This document shows positions 1-8,243 of a stretch of DNA of 11,149 bases, one piece after another (position 1 is the stretch's first letter; every line of letters begins with the position of its first letter). Origin of the DNA: Saccoglossus kowalevskii (Eukaryota; Hemichordata; Enteropneusta; Harrimaniidae). Where the stretch lies: contig NW_003123406.1 in assembly GCF_000003605.2 (NCBI RefSeq), positions 653,910 to 665,058 of the forward strand. Direction: 5' to 3'. The position numbers were made by a program, and so were the translations under genes. The notes below the pieces were generated by a model. The model was given only the letters and a program-made list of their open reading frames with translations, was not told the origin of the DNA and did not search any database.

Positions 1-154
1 ATACTAGTAATATTTCCACTGTGTTTTTATCTATCACATCAAGTAGCTAACTTTTCTTTTTATTCTGTTATGAAGAACATGGAATAATATTCTTTTTTTG
101 CAAGTTCAAGCTCATTGAACATTCTGTATAGAATACTGCTGATCAAATACTTGT

Positions 155-325
155 CTTAAACCCTTTGAGCGGCTTTTTTTTTTTTTTTTGCAAAATTTGA
201 GTGTAACATTTTGATGCATTTTTATATAATAAATATATACCAAGTGATCAAAATTTGTAGGAAAATGTGAAAAAAATTATGCAATTTTATGAATGGTGAC
301 AAAAGTAGACTTTAAAGGGTTGAAG
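155..325. mobile_element. Possible MITE-like inverted-repeat element (171 bp)
   Basis: The left arm 155-166 (CTTAAACCCTTT) and the reverse complement of 314-325 (CTTCAACCCTTT) agree at 11 of 12 positions. The interior is AT-rich and non-coding and carries a T16 tract just inside the left end. The left arm contains TTAA, while the equivalent right position reads TTGAA, so a TTAA target duplication could have decayed, but no intact one is visible. Size and architecture fit a non-autonomous DNA transposon. The arms are short, so a chance inverted repeat is a real alternative. Confidence 0.35.
174..189. repeat. Poly-T tract, 16 bp
   Basis: An uninterrupted run of 16 T residues is read directly. 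It lies inside the possible inverted-repeat element at 155-325. It could be a slippage microsatellite or an internal A/T tract of that element. Confidence 0.95.
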
Positions 326-1304
326 TTTGCGTCAAAATAATGGCTAGTAGGTGGAATTACAGGGATGCTTGATAAAGCTCACAATAGAAGTAAACATTGG
401 CAGTATTTTCACATATGTGCAAATATATACACCTAACTAGGCGGAATGTGTGTCCCTCCCACCAGCAGATCAAATGTTTTGCTCTTGGCATTCTTTCACC
501 AGATCAGTGGTATTATTGGTCACTCTACTTGGGTTGGGAAAACAGCGTGTCCTTCTGTTTAAATTGAAGCGGTTAGCTGAGTGCTTTAGCTGAGTGCTTT
601 TTTCCTTGACGGCCAACTGAGCTGAATTTTTAATGAATTAACATCTACACGTAAAATGTATTGTGCCTTCTTTTTTATCTATCTGTACTTCAATTTATTA
701 CCTTGATTGGATGGCTAGCGATGGGATGTCTGTCAGAATGACAATTAAGCTTGTATTCATATTCATTGTGCGTTCATACGTTTGAAATATCAATCATGGT
801 TTGAAGCAGAGTTATTACTTGCATGATAATATTGAAAATAAAATGATTTTCAATAAACTCAATCATATGTATGACATTACCCATTGTGTAGTAGTTGTGA
901 TGCTTCAGCGAGGTCAAGGCAAGGGTTATTATATTGAAAACTGTGTTCAGCTAGTTTTGGACAGTTTTAATAACTGTCATACTTAAATTCCCAATAAAAA
1001 AAGCCATTACTGTATTTTTGCTGTTCAAAGCACAACCCTAGATTTTCTCTTGGTCTAGAGTGAGAATGGTTTAGTGGATTTAATAAGCTACGCTACGCTC
1101 TTTAATAATGTGTTTCTATTAATTGAAGGGCGTTCGATATGGGTCTTATGTTATGTATACAACACTTGTAAAATAAATTGTTGACTGCAAATTTAGAAAA
1201 CAGCATGGCAACCATTGGCATATACTATAGTAAACGCTGTAGTCTTTTTACCATGTCAGGTTTGCTCTCATGTCCCGTATACAATGCATGTAAAAAACAT
1301 TTTA
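326..1304. other. Non-coding stretch, no gene seen
   Basis: No ORF here has coding character; the longest (801-986, 61 codons) is low in complexity and has no recognisable motif. The stretch contains the 13-bp duplication at 573-598 and, at 1008, a TACTGTATTTTTGCT word resembling the terminus of the element at 7136-7305, but with no matching opposite end. No promoter, RNA gene or terminator can be supported. Confidence 0.6.
573..598. repeat. Exact tandem duplication of 13 bp
   Basis: Two back-to-back copies of TTAGCTGAGTGCT occupy 573-585 and 586-598. Both are identical and are followed by a T run. This is a minimal tandem duplication, most simply explained by replication slippage. Confidence 0.9.
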
Positions 1305-1460
1305 TACTGTATTAAAGTAGAAACTGCAAACCGCTTTTATTTTGCGAGTGATAAATTTTCATGAATTTTGTGAATCACTGAAAATCGTGAAATGGTTTGT
1401 TGACGCATAGCCTCAGTGACTTTCGTAAAATTTTGTCTTCATGAATGCCATAAAAATATC
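1305..1460. mobile_element. Decayed palindromic repeat, CpG-mutated
   Basis: The stretch begins TACTGTATTAAAG, like the other TACTGT termini in this window, and then carries repeated TTTTCRTGAA/TTTTGTGAA-type words with residual GCGAG and ATCGTGAA. Many words look like CpG-rich ancestors (TTTTCGCGAA) with CG changed to TG or CA, as happens in methylated DNA. From general knowledge, TTTTCGCGAA-rich MITEs occur in several invertebrate genomes. I could not define a matching right terminus, so both the boundaries and the family are inference. Confidence 0.3.
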
Positions 1461-1688
1461 AAATCACAAAAAGAGTGTGCTTTCTTACCATTAATTTCTT
1501 CATCGTGCAGTCGGTTAGAACATACAATCTTACTGAAAAGTACTCTGTGATACAGGGAAGGGGGTTTTGGAGAGGGGTGGTATTGAAGGAAATAAATTTG
1601 GAATGTATAACTTACGAAGTAATGAGGAATACCCACTATGTATACCCTAGATTTAGTTTTGATTTTCTGAATCAGTAGATATAAATTA

Positions 1689-1714
1689 TTTTACTGTAGG
1701 GTATGACAGTAAAA
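1689..1714. repeat. Short perfect hairpin, 9-bp arms
   Basis: TTTTACTGT (1689-1697) is followed after 8 bases by its exact reverse complement ACAGTAAAA (1706-1714). The arm carries the TACTGT word found at the element ends in this window, so it may be a collapsed pair of termini. It could equally be a chance hairpin. It is not a rho-independent terminator, because the arm is AT-rich and the setting is not bacterial. Confidence 0.55.
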
Positions 1715-3736
1715 ACTTTATATAAAAAAAAAATTTGCACATTTGATAGAGCTGAGCAAGCAGCAATCAACAACATTTTTTTGGAAGACCAGTGCAAAAT
1801 GAGTGAAAAATTGTCTCAGAAAGAGTCAAATTAAAAAATGTTTTTGTTTTTTTTTGAGGGAAAATAAATTGCATTTTTTACATGAATATTGATGCCAATG
1901 CTACTTGTTACTAGAGATTCAGCTATCGGCACCTGAAATGTACAAGTAACCTAGGCAGTAACATTTCCCACAATGCATTGTGCCATCCACTGAGTGACAG
2001 CTTTCATTAAACTGTCTTGTTATTATTTGTCAGTTATTATTTGAAGCAACATGCCGGCTCTTTTAGGGTGCTAGGATGGCTAGGAATTTCATTATCACCA
2101 CCTTCTATGAATTGGGAAATTCTGTCAATTTGCGATTTTTAGTTTTCCCTCAATAATAAAAAATCTGTGCACCATCTTGCATACATTTTGTCTGTGGAAT
2201 TTCTCTGCTCGCCAGTTTTAACAAGGTTTGGCTATCATTATTATACTGTGTACGGATGTAGGCTTTTAACAAGATGTGTAAAAGTCACGTTCCTTGTTTA
2301 GACTCTGATACACTAAACCTGTTTATTTCTACATGTGGTCGGCATATGTGACTGGATCCAATCTTTTATTTTAATCACGTTAATTTGGTGAAAGTTCCCT
2401 TTTTTTCGGTTTTTGAAACTGTATATTCAATTCTTTGTAATTATATTAGCAGTTCATGTCACAGTGGGTTATAATTAAGTAGAATTTTTATGGTTGATTG
2501 TACTAATTGTGACCAGAAAGGTTCAACATTTACAACGAGGTCACAGTACTCTGTTTTCTGTACAGGGAGTTGATTAATATCGAAAAGTAGGTTTTGGACT
2601 GTCCCCTTCTTTAAATTATAATCTAGTACATATACATTTTTTTCATTAATGAGAGAATTATGAATGAATCACCTTGTTTTTGTGTTTTTTTTCCAAAATA
2701 AAAAAGTATATGCAAATTGTAATTCACCAGTTTTCTCTCTGAGCTTTATTTTTCATAACAGTTTTCAACAAAAAGTTTCAAAGTTTAAATTACAAAGTTT
2801 GATATATTTTTTGACTGTCATGGAATTTGTTCTTATGGTGGATTTTTAGATTGTGATCATTGCTTAGTGCTAAATTTGATTTTAGGAATTCAAATAAATA
2901 AACACGGACAACATCTTGTGCCAAAATCTAATTATTCAAAAATCCAATACATCGTACAGTTGGTCATTTTTACGACTAAAACATTGCTATATAGTTCAAA
3001 TTTGTTGGGTTTGTGGCAAATAATAAAACTAGTTGAAACTGCAGAAGCAATCATTTCCACGAATTATTAGTCTCAGTGGACTCTGGATGATAAATGGGTA
3101 TACTGGGATGCTCCCTGTGTTTAAAGTGACACATAAATCGCTTTATAACTACATGTGTACTGGTTATTAAAAGTTCCATCTCTACAAGCCTGTATTGAAT
3201 GCTCTCCTGTTGTCATGCCGTGCACATTCAAATTCTGTGTAAACAAGCAAATTGTGTTTACATGCATTGTTGTAAACTGAGAACCGACTTCTCAAGGTAG
3301 AGTGAACCAAGTGAGTATTGGTCACCAAATCCACGAGGAGAATAATGCACTGGAGATGATGCATTGGTTTTATCAACTAAGGGTGTTTGAGATTTACTCT
3401 GTAAGTTCTGACATCAAAATACAGATGTCTGTGTTCCATGTATGTTCCCAATGTTGTAACTTTCAGAATGGAAAACGTGGAATAATTTTTCTCTATTATT
3501 CTGAAATGTTGATCAAAAAAAAAAATTATAGAACAAAAATACATCAAACTTTGCAAAATGAATTTTATCAATAAATGTACTATAGAGTTAAAAAAGGTTA
3601 AAGATTTAGTACACTATAATTATTTAATATATAATTATTGATCATTTTGACATCCCCTTAAAATTACGCCTGACTTGGCTACTCCAAGAGTACATTTGCG
3701 ATTCCACTATACTACCAGACTTTCTCGCTAAAACTT
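1715..3736. other. About 2 kb of non-coding DNA, no gene seen
   Basis: This AT-rich stretch has many homopolymer T and A runs and scattered AATAAA words, which are expected at this composition. ORFs at 2664-2849, 2867-3070 and 3302-3574 (plus) and 3182-3571 (minus) are short, overlap each other on opposite strands and show no domain pattern. The only site picked out is the Staf/ZNF143-like palindrome at 1965-1982. An AT-only inverted repeat (ATAATTAT arms) lies near 3618-3640. Confidence 0.6.
1965..1982 (+). promoter_or_regulatory. ZNF143/Staf-like site within a 14-bp palindrome
   Basis: TTCCCACAATGCATTGTG matches the published Staf/ZNF143 consensus YWCCCRNMATSCMYYRCR at 17 of 18 positions; the mismatch is T for C at position 17. 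The last 14 bases (1969-1982) form the perfect palindrome CACAATGCATTGTG. ZNF143-type factors bind promoters of snRNA and protein genes in animals. There is no identified gene beside it, so its function is inference; a chance match or repeat-borne site is possible. Confidence 0.3.
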
Positions 3737-3875
3737 GTCTACACTTTTTTTCTTATATGCTTCAATATTTCTGGAAATGAACCATAATTTTTGAGCCAAC
3801 TGACAAAATTTGAGTAAATTTTCAGTTTTCAATCAAAAAAATTTTTGTCCCAATCTTCTGATGAAAAGTGTAGAC
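3737..3875. repeat. Perfect 12-bp inverted repeat bounding 139 bp
   Basis: GTCTACACTTTT (3737-3748) is exactly the reverse complement of AAAAGTGTAGAC (3864-3875). The 115-bp interior is AT-rich and non-coding. The size suits a short MITE or MITE remnant. I see no convincing target-site duplication outside the arms, so the element could extend further or be chance. Confidence 0.4.
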
Positions 3876-4146
3876 TATAAACAGAACTATTTTGTGAATT
3901 TGTGTTAAAAAGAGGGAACTGGTGGTGAAAAGGTTAACATTTGGTGGACATTGGTTGAGTTTTAAAACACTCCCCGTAATGACATCCACCATGTAGTAAT
4001 AATAAACATAGTTATACTATATATACTTGATTTCACACGTTTTTATCTGGAGATGGAAGATGCATTTGGTGATTCATGTCATTCTGCTTTCAACTTATTG
4101 AGTTGTTAATCATTATCACTTGAAGGATACCTAATGTGAGGTGACA

Positions 4147-4267
4147 GATTCATATTTCACAGAACAAGATTCATATTTTACAGAATAACAATGATTCGTA
4201 TTTCACAGAATAACATTAATTCGCATTTCACAGAATACCAATGACTTGTATCTCACGGAATAACCAT
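4147..4267. repeat. Degenerate 25-bp tandem repeat, five units
   Basis: Five consecutive units start at 4147 (shortened to 21 bp), 4168, 4193, 4218 and 4243. Each follows the pattern RATTCRTATTTCACAGAATA plus a short ACCAT/ACAAT-type tail, with point differences between units. The array stops 2 bp before the left terminus of the MITE at 4270-4471. Units contain GTATTTCACAG, which also forms most of that MITE's right terminus (4459-4469). This is a minisatellite, not a CRISPR array, because there are no unique spacers. Confidence 0.9.
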
Positions 4268-4269
4268 AA

Positions 4270-4471
4270 TACTGTAAAATACTTTATTTTAACTAGAATT
4301 AATTTTCGCTGAAAAGTGTCTTTAGGTGTTTTGTATAGAATTTATTTTCACTGATTCTGACGAGTTGAATGTGGAGTATAGAAAAAAAGGCATATTCGCT
4401 GGATTTTATTTCCACTGAATCATTCCTTCAGTGATACTTAATTCCAAGCGTAAATAAAGTATTTCACAGTA
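4270..4471. mobile_element. MITE with long TIRs, TA-type ends (202 bp)
   Basis: The left end 4270-4289 and the reverse complement of 4452-4471 match at 19 of 20 bases (TACTGTAAAATACTTTATTT against TACTGTGAAATACTTTATTT). Similarity continues inward with one gap and some mismatches through GAATTAA and CTGAA, giving TIRs of about 45 bp. If the outer TA on each side is a duplicated target, the structure fits a Tc1/mariner-like non-autonomous element. The interior repeats ATTTTCRCTGA-type words and encodes nothing. The superfamily is inference; the TIR structure is seen directly. Confidence 0.8.
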
Positions 4472-4544
4472 GCTCAAAATGTCATCTACATAATATAACT
4501 CTAGAGGGCTCTGTATTTGTTTTGTTGAATTCTCAGCATAATAA

Positions 4545-4856
4545 TCAGACATCACTTTCTATTAAAGGTGAATGATCAGTCCTCTGTACTGCAACACAGT
4601 AACGATTGATGAGAGATAAGTGTCTTGGCACAGGGTTGTATGCATCAATAGCTTCTCGTGTTACATGGGTTGGTACAAGAATATGTATATTGGGTGGAAA
4701 TAACCACGGCGATGATCTGCGTGATCTGTTCAAACACATAATTTCAATATTCATCACTGTTAGTTGATTTGACCTGTACCCTAATTGTTGTGTTCCAACA
4801 ATACAATTCTTTTTATCCACTATCAGAGATTCTAAATTATACTTGCATGAAATCAT
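4545..4856 (-). CDS. Unrecognised 103-codon ORF, possibly spurious
   Basis: This is the longest ORF in the window, ATG to TGA on the minus strand, with the frame open only five codons upstream of the ATG. The product has balanced composition, no signal peptide, no membrane segment and no motif I recognise. The C-terminal half (about residues 50-103) looks less biased than most chance ORFs here, with SSPWLFPPN and NPVPRHL words, and its DNA is somewhat richer in GC. With a stop frequency expected at two-thirds A+T, an ORF of this length somewhere in 11 kb is not improbable. It could be a single exon, a transposon-protein remnant or chance. I assign no function. Confidence 0.15.
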   Translation of the reverse strand: MISCKYNLESLIVDKKNCIVGTQQLGYRSNQLTVMNIEIMCLNRSRRSSPWLFPPNIHILVPTHVTREAIDAYNPVPRHLSLINRYCVAVQRTDHSPLIESDV

Positions 4857-6214
4857 TGGAGCTATACAGATTCATAACACTCTATACTGTGAGTGTGGTC
4901 AGCCTCTAGTAATGTAACAAAATTCTTACAAAAATTTTCCTTCGTAAGTTAATTGGGGCTTCATACATGTATTTTATTGATTGTTATGCTATGACTTAAT
5001 ATTAAATTATCATCAGAATCTCTGATCTCTGATGCTTCATGCTTATTTTGATCCTGAAAACACTACAGATTTGCTGATGATGTCGATACTAGTGGCCATT
5101 TGAGACTTTATTATCATCTTGGTGTATGTTGTTGGCAGCAGTTTTTGAGTCATGGTCAGTCTATCAACAAATTCTAGATACTTCACAATTTTTTTTATGA
5201 ATAAATTAGCATAAATTCTCACTCTGGAGAAGTTTCTGCTTTTGTAAGTTTATATTAAGTGGAGGTTTGTACTCGAACAACTATGGGTATAGCGCAGTAA
5301 TTCAATCTTTAGATTATTTTGAATAATATATGTACTTCAAACTAATACTGTGTTCATCAAAAAGCACTGCAGGCATAAAGAAAAACACGTAGATGGTAGT
5401 ATATACTGTTTGAAAGTCATCTTTATTCTTGCTAAAATGTTATTACATTTTGTACATTTTTTTCAAATTCGTGGTTGATTTTGTAGCATATATGGTCATT
5501 GCTTCACACTGTTTGCCTGTCTTGATTGGAACTTTTACAAAAGAATATGAAAAAAAAAATTGCAGGTCTATTTTGTGTAATTGTGTCAAAAATTGCGAGG
5601 GTTAAAACAAGAGAAACAAATTCATTGGCAGTCTTTTTACATTTACATGTGTTCCTAACAGTGAACAGAACACAGTGGTTGACATCATAGAGTAAACTGT
5701 ATTGTCTTGGTAATTTTAGTCTCGGATGAAATTTTTCAAAAATCATCTTGACTACTATCTTAATTAAGAATCTTTACTGCTACAATATTTCGCAGTTTTG
5801 AAAATTTGTCTGTCATAACAGGACTTTAAAATACTGGTATCCCTTGAAAAAGCGGGTCTTGAAAATGAAATGCGTTAGACCATTTTAAGATAGCGTCTAA
5901 TCAGCCAAACTGTTATATTATAGAAGATTATGGGGATTTTACTGAGAAAAATGCCTTTGCTATTGCTTGTATGAATTTTCTCTCCAAAATACCCGCAATT
6001 TTTCATGATAGAAAAGTTTTATGAAAGCATATACATATTTGAATAATCATTTATTTCATGTAATAGCCTTATTATCCTTATAAAGCTTTATGAATGATCT
6101 TGGAACGCAATTTTAATATTATATTATTATTATTCCTCTGTTTTGATGTCTGATTATCATCTAACAGTCGTACCAAACAAAAGGAACGTATCCCCATCTG
6201 TTAACACCTTGAAA
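4857..6214. other. About 1.35 kb of non-coding DNA, no gene seen
   Basis: All six frames are broken frequently. The largest ORF (minus strand, 5504-5746) is rich in F, K and T and has no family pattern. A 7-bp tandem word (TCTCTGA twice) lies near 5020 and an ATT microsatellite-like run lies near 6117-6134. No TIR pair, RNA gene or regulatory site stood out. Confidence 0.6.
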
Positions 6215-6549
6215 TACTGTACATTATAAAAACATGTCGCATAAACCCCCTGTCACATTACCTATACCTACAAAAGATTTATGTTTTTACCGCCATGTAT
6301 TAAGCAGATGTGTATTTCTATCTGTATTGCGTTTCACTTTTTCAGACGCCATATGTAAGTGTTATGTTTCACATTCAACCACATGGCGTAGAATTGATAA
6401 TTTGGGATTTTTGTCAGCGTTGACACGTATGTTGACAGATTTGCTTGTACTCTTTGTTGTTAACATTGTCCACTTAAAGTTGCAATGTGCTTGGTAATGC
6501 CGAAAGTAACTACGGCCACCTGATGAGCATAATTCAGGATTTCACAGTA
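6215..6549. mobile_element. Possible TACTGT...ACAGTA bounded element
   Basis: The right end ATTTCACAGTA (6539-6549) is identical to the terminal 11 bp of the MITE at 4270-4471. A TACTGT word at 6215-6220 could be the opposite end, but similarity between the two ends stops after six bases. The interval is less AT-rich than its surroundings and contains an open frame at 6234-6497 that I regard as chance. Only the right terminus is reasonably supported; the left boundary is a guess. Confidence 0.22.
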
Positions 6550-6681
6550 CATGAAATCGAAGCTACATGTGCTCTATTTGCTGGATTAGTAGTGCTTCCA
6601 TTTACTCAAATTACAGAATTGTTTATTTCTACCATCAAAATAATCATATTTGTATGATTCAGTGTACAATGAATGTGACTG

Positions 6682-6735
6682 TTGGTTTATATGCGCTTCT
6701 ACTTGAGACGCGCATATAATAAAGCAAATAAAGTA
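6682..6735 (+). repeat. Diverged copy of the right end of the 7136-7305 element
   Basis: This stretch aligns with 7245-7305: both run TTGGTTTA, TATG(TG)CGCTT, GAGA, then AATAAAGCAAATAMAGTA. The copy here carries a 7-bp inverted pair, TATGCGC (6689-6695) and GCGCATA (6710-6716), and keeps several CpGs. The left terminus TACTGTATTTG found in the other copy is absent upstream, so this is a partial or 5'-truncated copy. Similarity continues five or six bases past the putative terminal TA, which leaves the exact end uncertain. Confidence 0.6.
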
Positions 6736-6835
6736 CTTGTGAGAGTAAATAATATTTTGCTGATTATAACTACAGGTGAACTAGATATACAGCCTGCAAC
6801 ACAGACCAACTCTCAAAGCGAAGGGGGTCGTCATC

Positions 6836-6847
6836 TACGCATGCGCA
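6836..6847. promoter_or_regulatory. NRF1-like palindromic word
   Basis: TACGCATGCGCA matches the NRF1 consensus YGCGCAYGCGCR at 11 of 12 positions; the second base is A instead of G. It lies 5 bp upstream of the TTAA target of the adjacent MITE, in a locally CpG-retaining patch. NRF1 sites normally mark promoters, but no gene is visible here, so it may simply be repeat sequence. Confidence 0.2.
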
Positions 6848-6851
6848 GGAA

Positions 6852-7013
6852 TTAAAGGGGCACTTCCAGTCAAACCTAATCTCACAACAAATTTACTTTC
6901 TGAATTAAAATTACAATAGATAACAAAAGATAGATTAACTTTGTAAACAACATAAATAATAGTGTCCCATGATTCTTTGGTGCAATCCCTGGGCTTGGAA
7001 GGTTCCCCTTTAA
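6852..7013. mobile_element. TTAA-flanked MITE, piggyBac/Kolobok type (154 bp)
   Basis: TTAA at 6852-6855 and again at 7010-7013 flank a 154-bp body whose ends are inverted copies. The left end reads AGGGGCACTTCC and the right end, reverse complemented, reads AGGGGAACCTTCC. Target duplication of TTAA is characteristic of the piggyBac and Kolobok superfamilies, so this is best read as a non-autonomous relative of one of them. The interior is AT-rich and encodes nothing. The minus-strand open frame at 6882-7124 crosses out of the element and is not considered a gene. Confidence 0.8.
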
Positions 7014-7067
7014 GTCCTTAGTGATGATACGACCTTTGTTTGTAAACAACGACATGGTATGGTCGTC

Positions 7068-7121
7068 TGCCGAATGCTCACATGGCGACTCCCCTGCCGA
7101 ATGCTCACATGGCGACTCCCC
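7068..7121. repeat. Exact 27-bp tandem duplication
   Basis: Two identical 27-bp units occupy 7068-7094 and 7095-7121, beginning TGCCGAATGCTCACATGG and ending in CGACTCCCC. The unit is GC-rich compared with its surroundings and keeps two CpGs in each copy. Complete identity suggests a recent duplication. The unit length is divisible by three, which is why a minus-strand frame reads through it as a repeated GESPCEHSA peptide, but nothing else supports coding. Confidence 0.95.
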
Positions 7122-7135
7122 CATCCTATGTCACA

Positions 7136-7305
7136 TACTGTATTTGTTCTACTTATAGCACATGACCTTACATTTATGTCAGACGTGTGTCTATGGTCAA
7201 ACTAAAGTATATTCCTTAGATCCAGCACAAAATAAATGCAATTTTTGGTTTACAGTGTATGTGCGCTTTAATTCGAGATGCACTTCTAATAAAGCAAATA
7301 CAGTA
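7136..7305. mobile_element. TA-flanked MITE (170 bp)
   Basis: The left end TACTGTATTTGTTCTACTT and the reverse complement of the right end (TACTGTATTTGCTTTATT) share their first 11 bases and several after. With the terminal TA taken as target, it resembles Tc1/mariner-type non-autonomous elements. Its right 60 bp is repeated at 6682-6735 and a shorter version of the terminus at 9821-9838, which supports a mobile family rather than a chance inverted repeat. The interior has no coding content. Confidence 0.65.
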
Positions 7306-8000
7306 CTAGTAATTCAATTGTTCAACTTTTCTTCCTGGCTGCAATCACCTAGTGACATGAGCTAACTGTATTACAGCATTTACTTCACTTTGTTGTTTAA
7401 TTCTGTTATAAAAATATAAACACCAGATCAGCCTATGAGCCAGGAATTTGCAACTACCAGTCCGAACCAATTCAACTTCATGAAAATGTAGATGGTTTTG
7501 GATATATTTTGGTAAAATTATCAAAGAACAATAGGAAAAAACAGAAAAAAGGGAAACAAAGTTGCCAGTCCGTTTGGTGGGTGGACTGGTGGCTGGCTAA
7601 CACCCTGCACCAGATATTTTAGCAAGTAGAGAAGATGTGATAAATGTAATATAACATTATAATTTGGGTGGCCACTCTGGATACTTTTTGCTTTCTCCTG
7701 ACTCAGTCAGTTAGCATCGAGTAGTCTATCCAGCACCTTAAATGGTACAATTTATCACGCTTCTGTCAAGATGTATATCATCACCTATTAATAACATTAA
7801 ATGAGAAACTCTCCACACCTGCTGTATTGCGTGCTCCATCAAACCCATAAGGGTGGATGCGACATATTCAACTTTTTTTTCCTTGTGTAATTTGCAAAGG
7901 CTATTATTTCTATGATTAATTGTTTGAAAATTTGAACATAAAAGATAACAGGTCTCCTATTCTAATTTGAAAATGAAAGCCTATTTCTTGAACATTATCA
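7306..8000. other. Non-coding stretch, no gene seen
   Basis: No frame is convincingly open. A small inverted pair, CCAGTCC (7565-7571) and GGACTGG (7583-7589), lies in a G-rich patch around 7561-7610, and a related CAGTCCG word occurs at 7459. No promoter or RNA gene is supported. Confidence 0.6.
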
Positions 8001-8200
8001 CCTGCTCGTCTGTTCGTCTTTCCATTTGTCCATCAATCTTTTCTTTCCGATGTCAATTCTACCCAGCCATGTGTAAAATTGGTTGACCAATATTTTTAAA
8101 TCACTAAATGCTAATTCAGATGAAATTTGGTACACAGATGGATATTGCATATTATTATACGAAACTTTATCCCATTTTATGGCAAGTTAGATATGTATAG
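8001..8200 (+). repeat. Candidate dispersed repeat: pyrimidine tract plus GAAATTTGGTACACAG
   Basis: A C/T-rich CTGCTCGTCTGTTCGTCTTTCC stretch (from 8002) is followed about 95 bp later by GATGAAATTTGGTACACAG (8118-8136). From general knowledge, a GTCCGTCTGTCC-like tract followed by GAAATTTGGTACACAG is a recurring dispersed repeat in several invertebrate genomes. No second copy exists in this window, so this rests on remembered pattern only and the boundaries are approximate. Confidence 0.28.
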
Positions 8201-8243
8201 TGTATGATTGCATTATAAGTATATGACTACTCTCTATTGTTTG

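Noticed and set aside
1439-1678. Antiparallel ORF pair of about 65 codons
   Set aside because: Both strands are open over the same bases only because stops happen to be sparse. Neither product resembles a protein family.
2508-2545. TGTGACC / GGTCACA inverted pair resembling nuclear-receptor half-sites
   Set aside because: The 24-bp spacing fits no standard receptor arrangement and 7-bp pairs are common by chance.
3182-3574. Overlapping ORFs on both strands
   Set aside because: They are short, mutually overlapping on opposite strands, biased in composition and free of family signatures.
4147-4267. Regular repeats that might suggest a CRISPR array
   Set aside because: Units are directly adjacent with no unique spacers, they are degenerate, and the setting is eukaryotic.
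5504-5746. 80-codon minus-strand ORF
   Set aside because: Its C-terminal part is phenylalanine-rich from an A/T run, with no motif or splice context.
6234-6497. 87-codon plus-strand ORF
   Set aside because: Composition is rich in L, V, C and F with no domain pattern, and it overlaps a possible element. The length is expected by chance.
6882-7124. Minus-strand ORF with a repeated GESPCEHSA peptide
   Set aside because: It spans part of the TTAA MITE and the exact 27-bp duplication. The peptide repeat is a by-product of a duplication length divisible by three.
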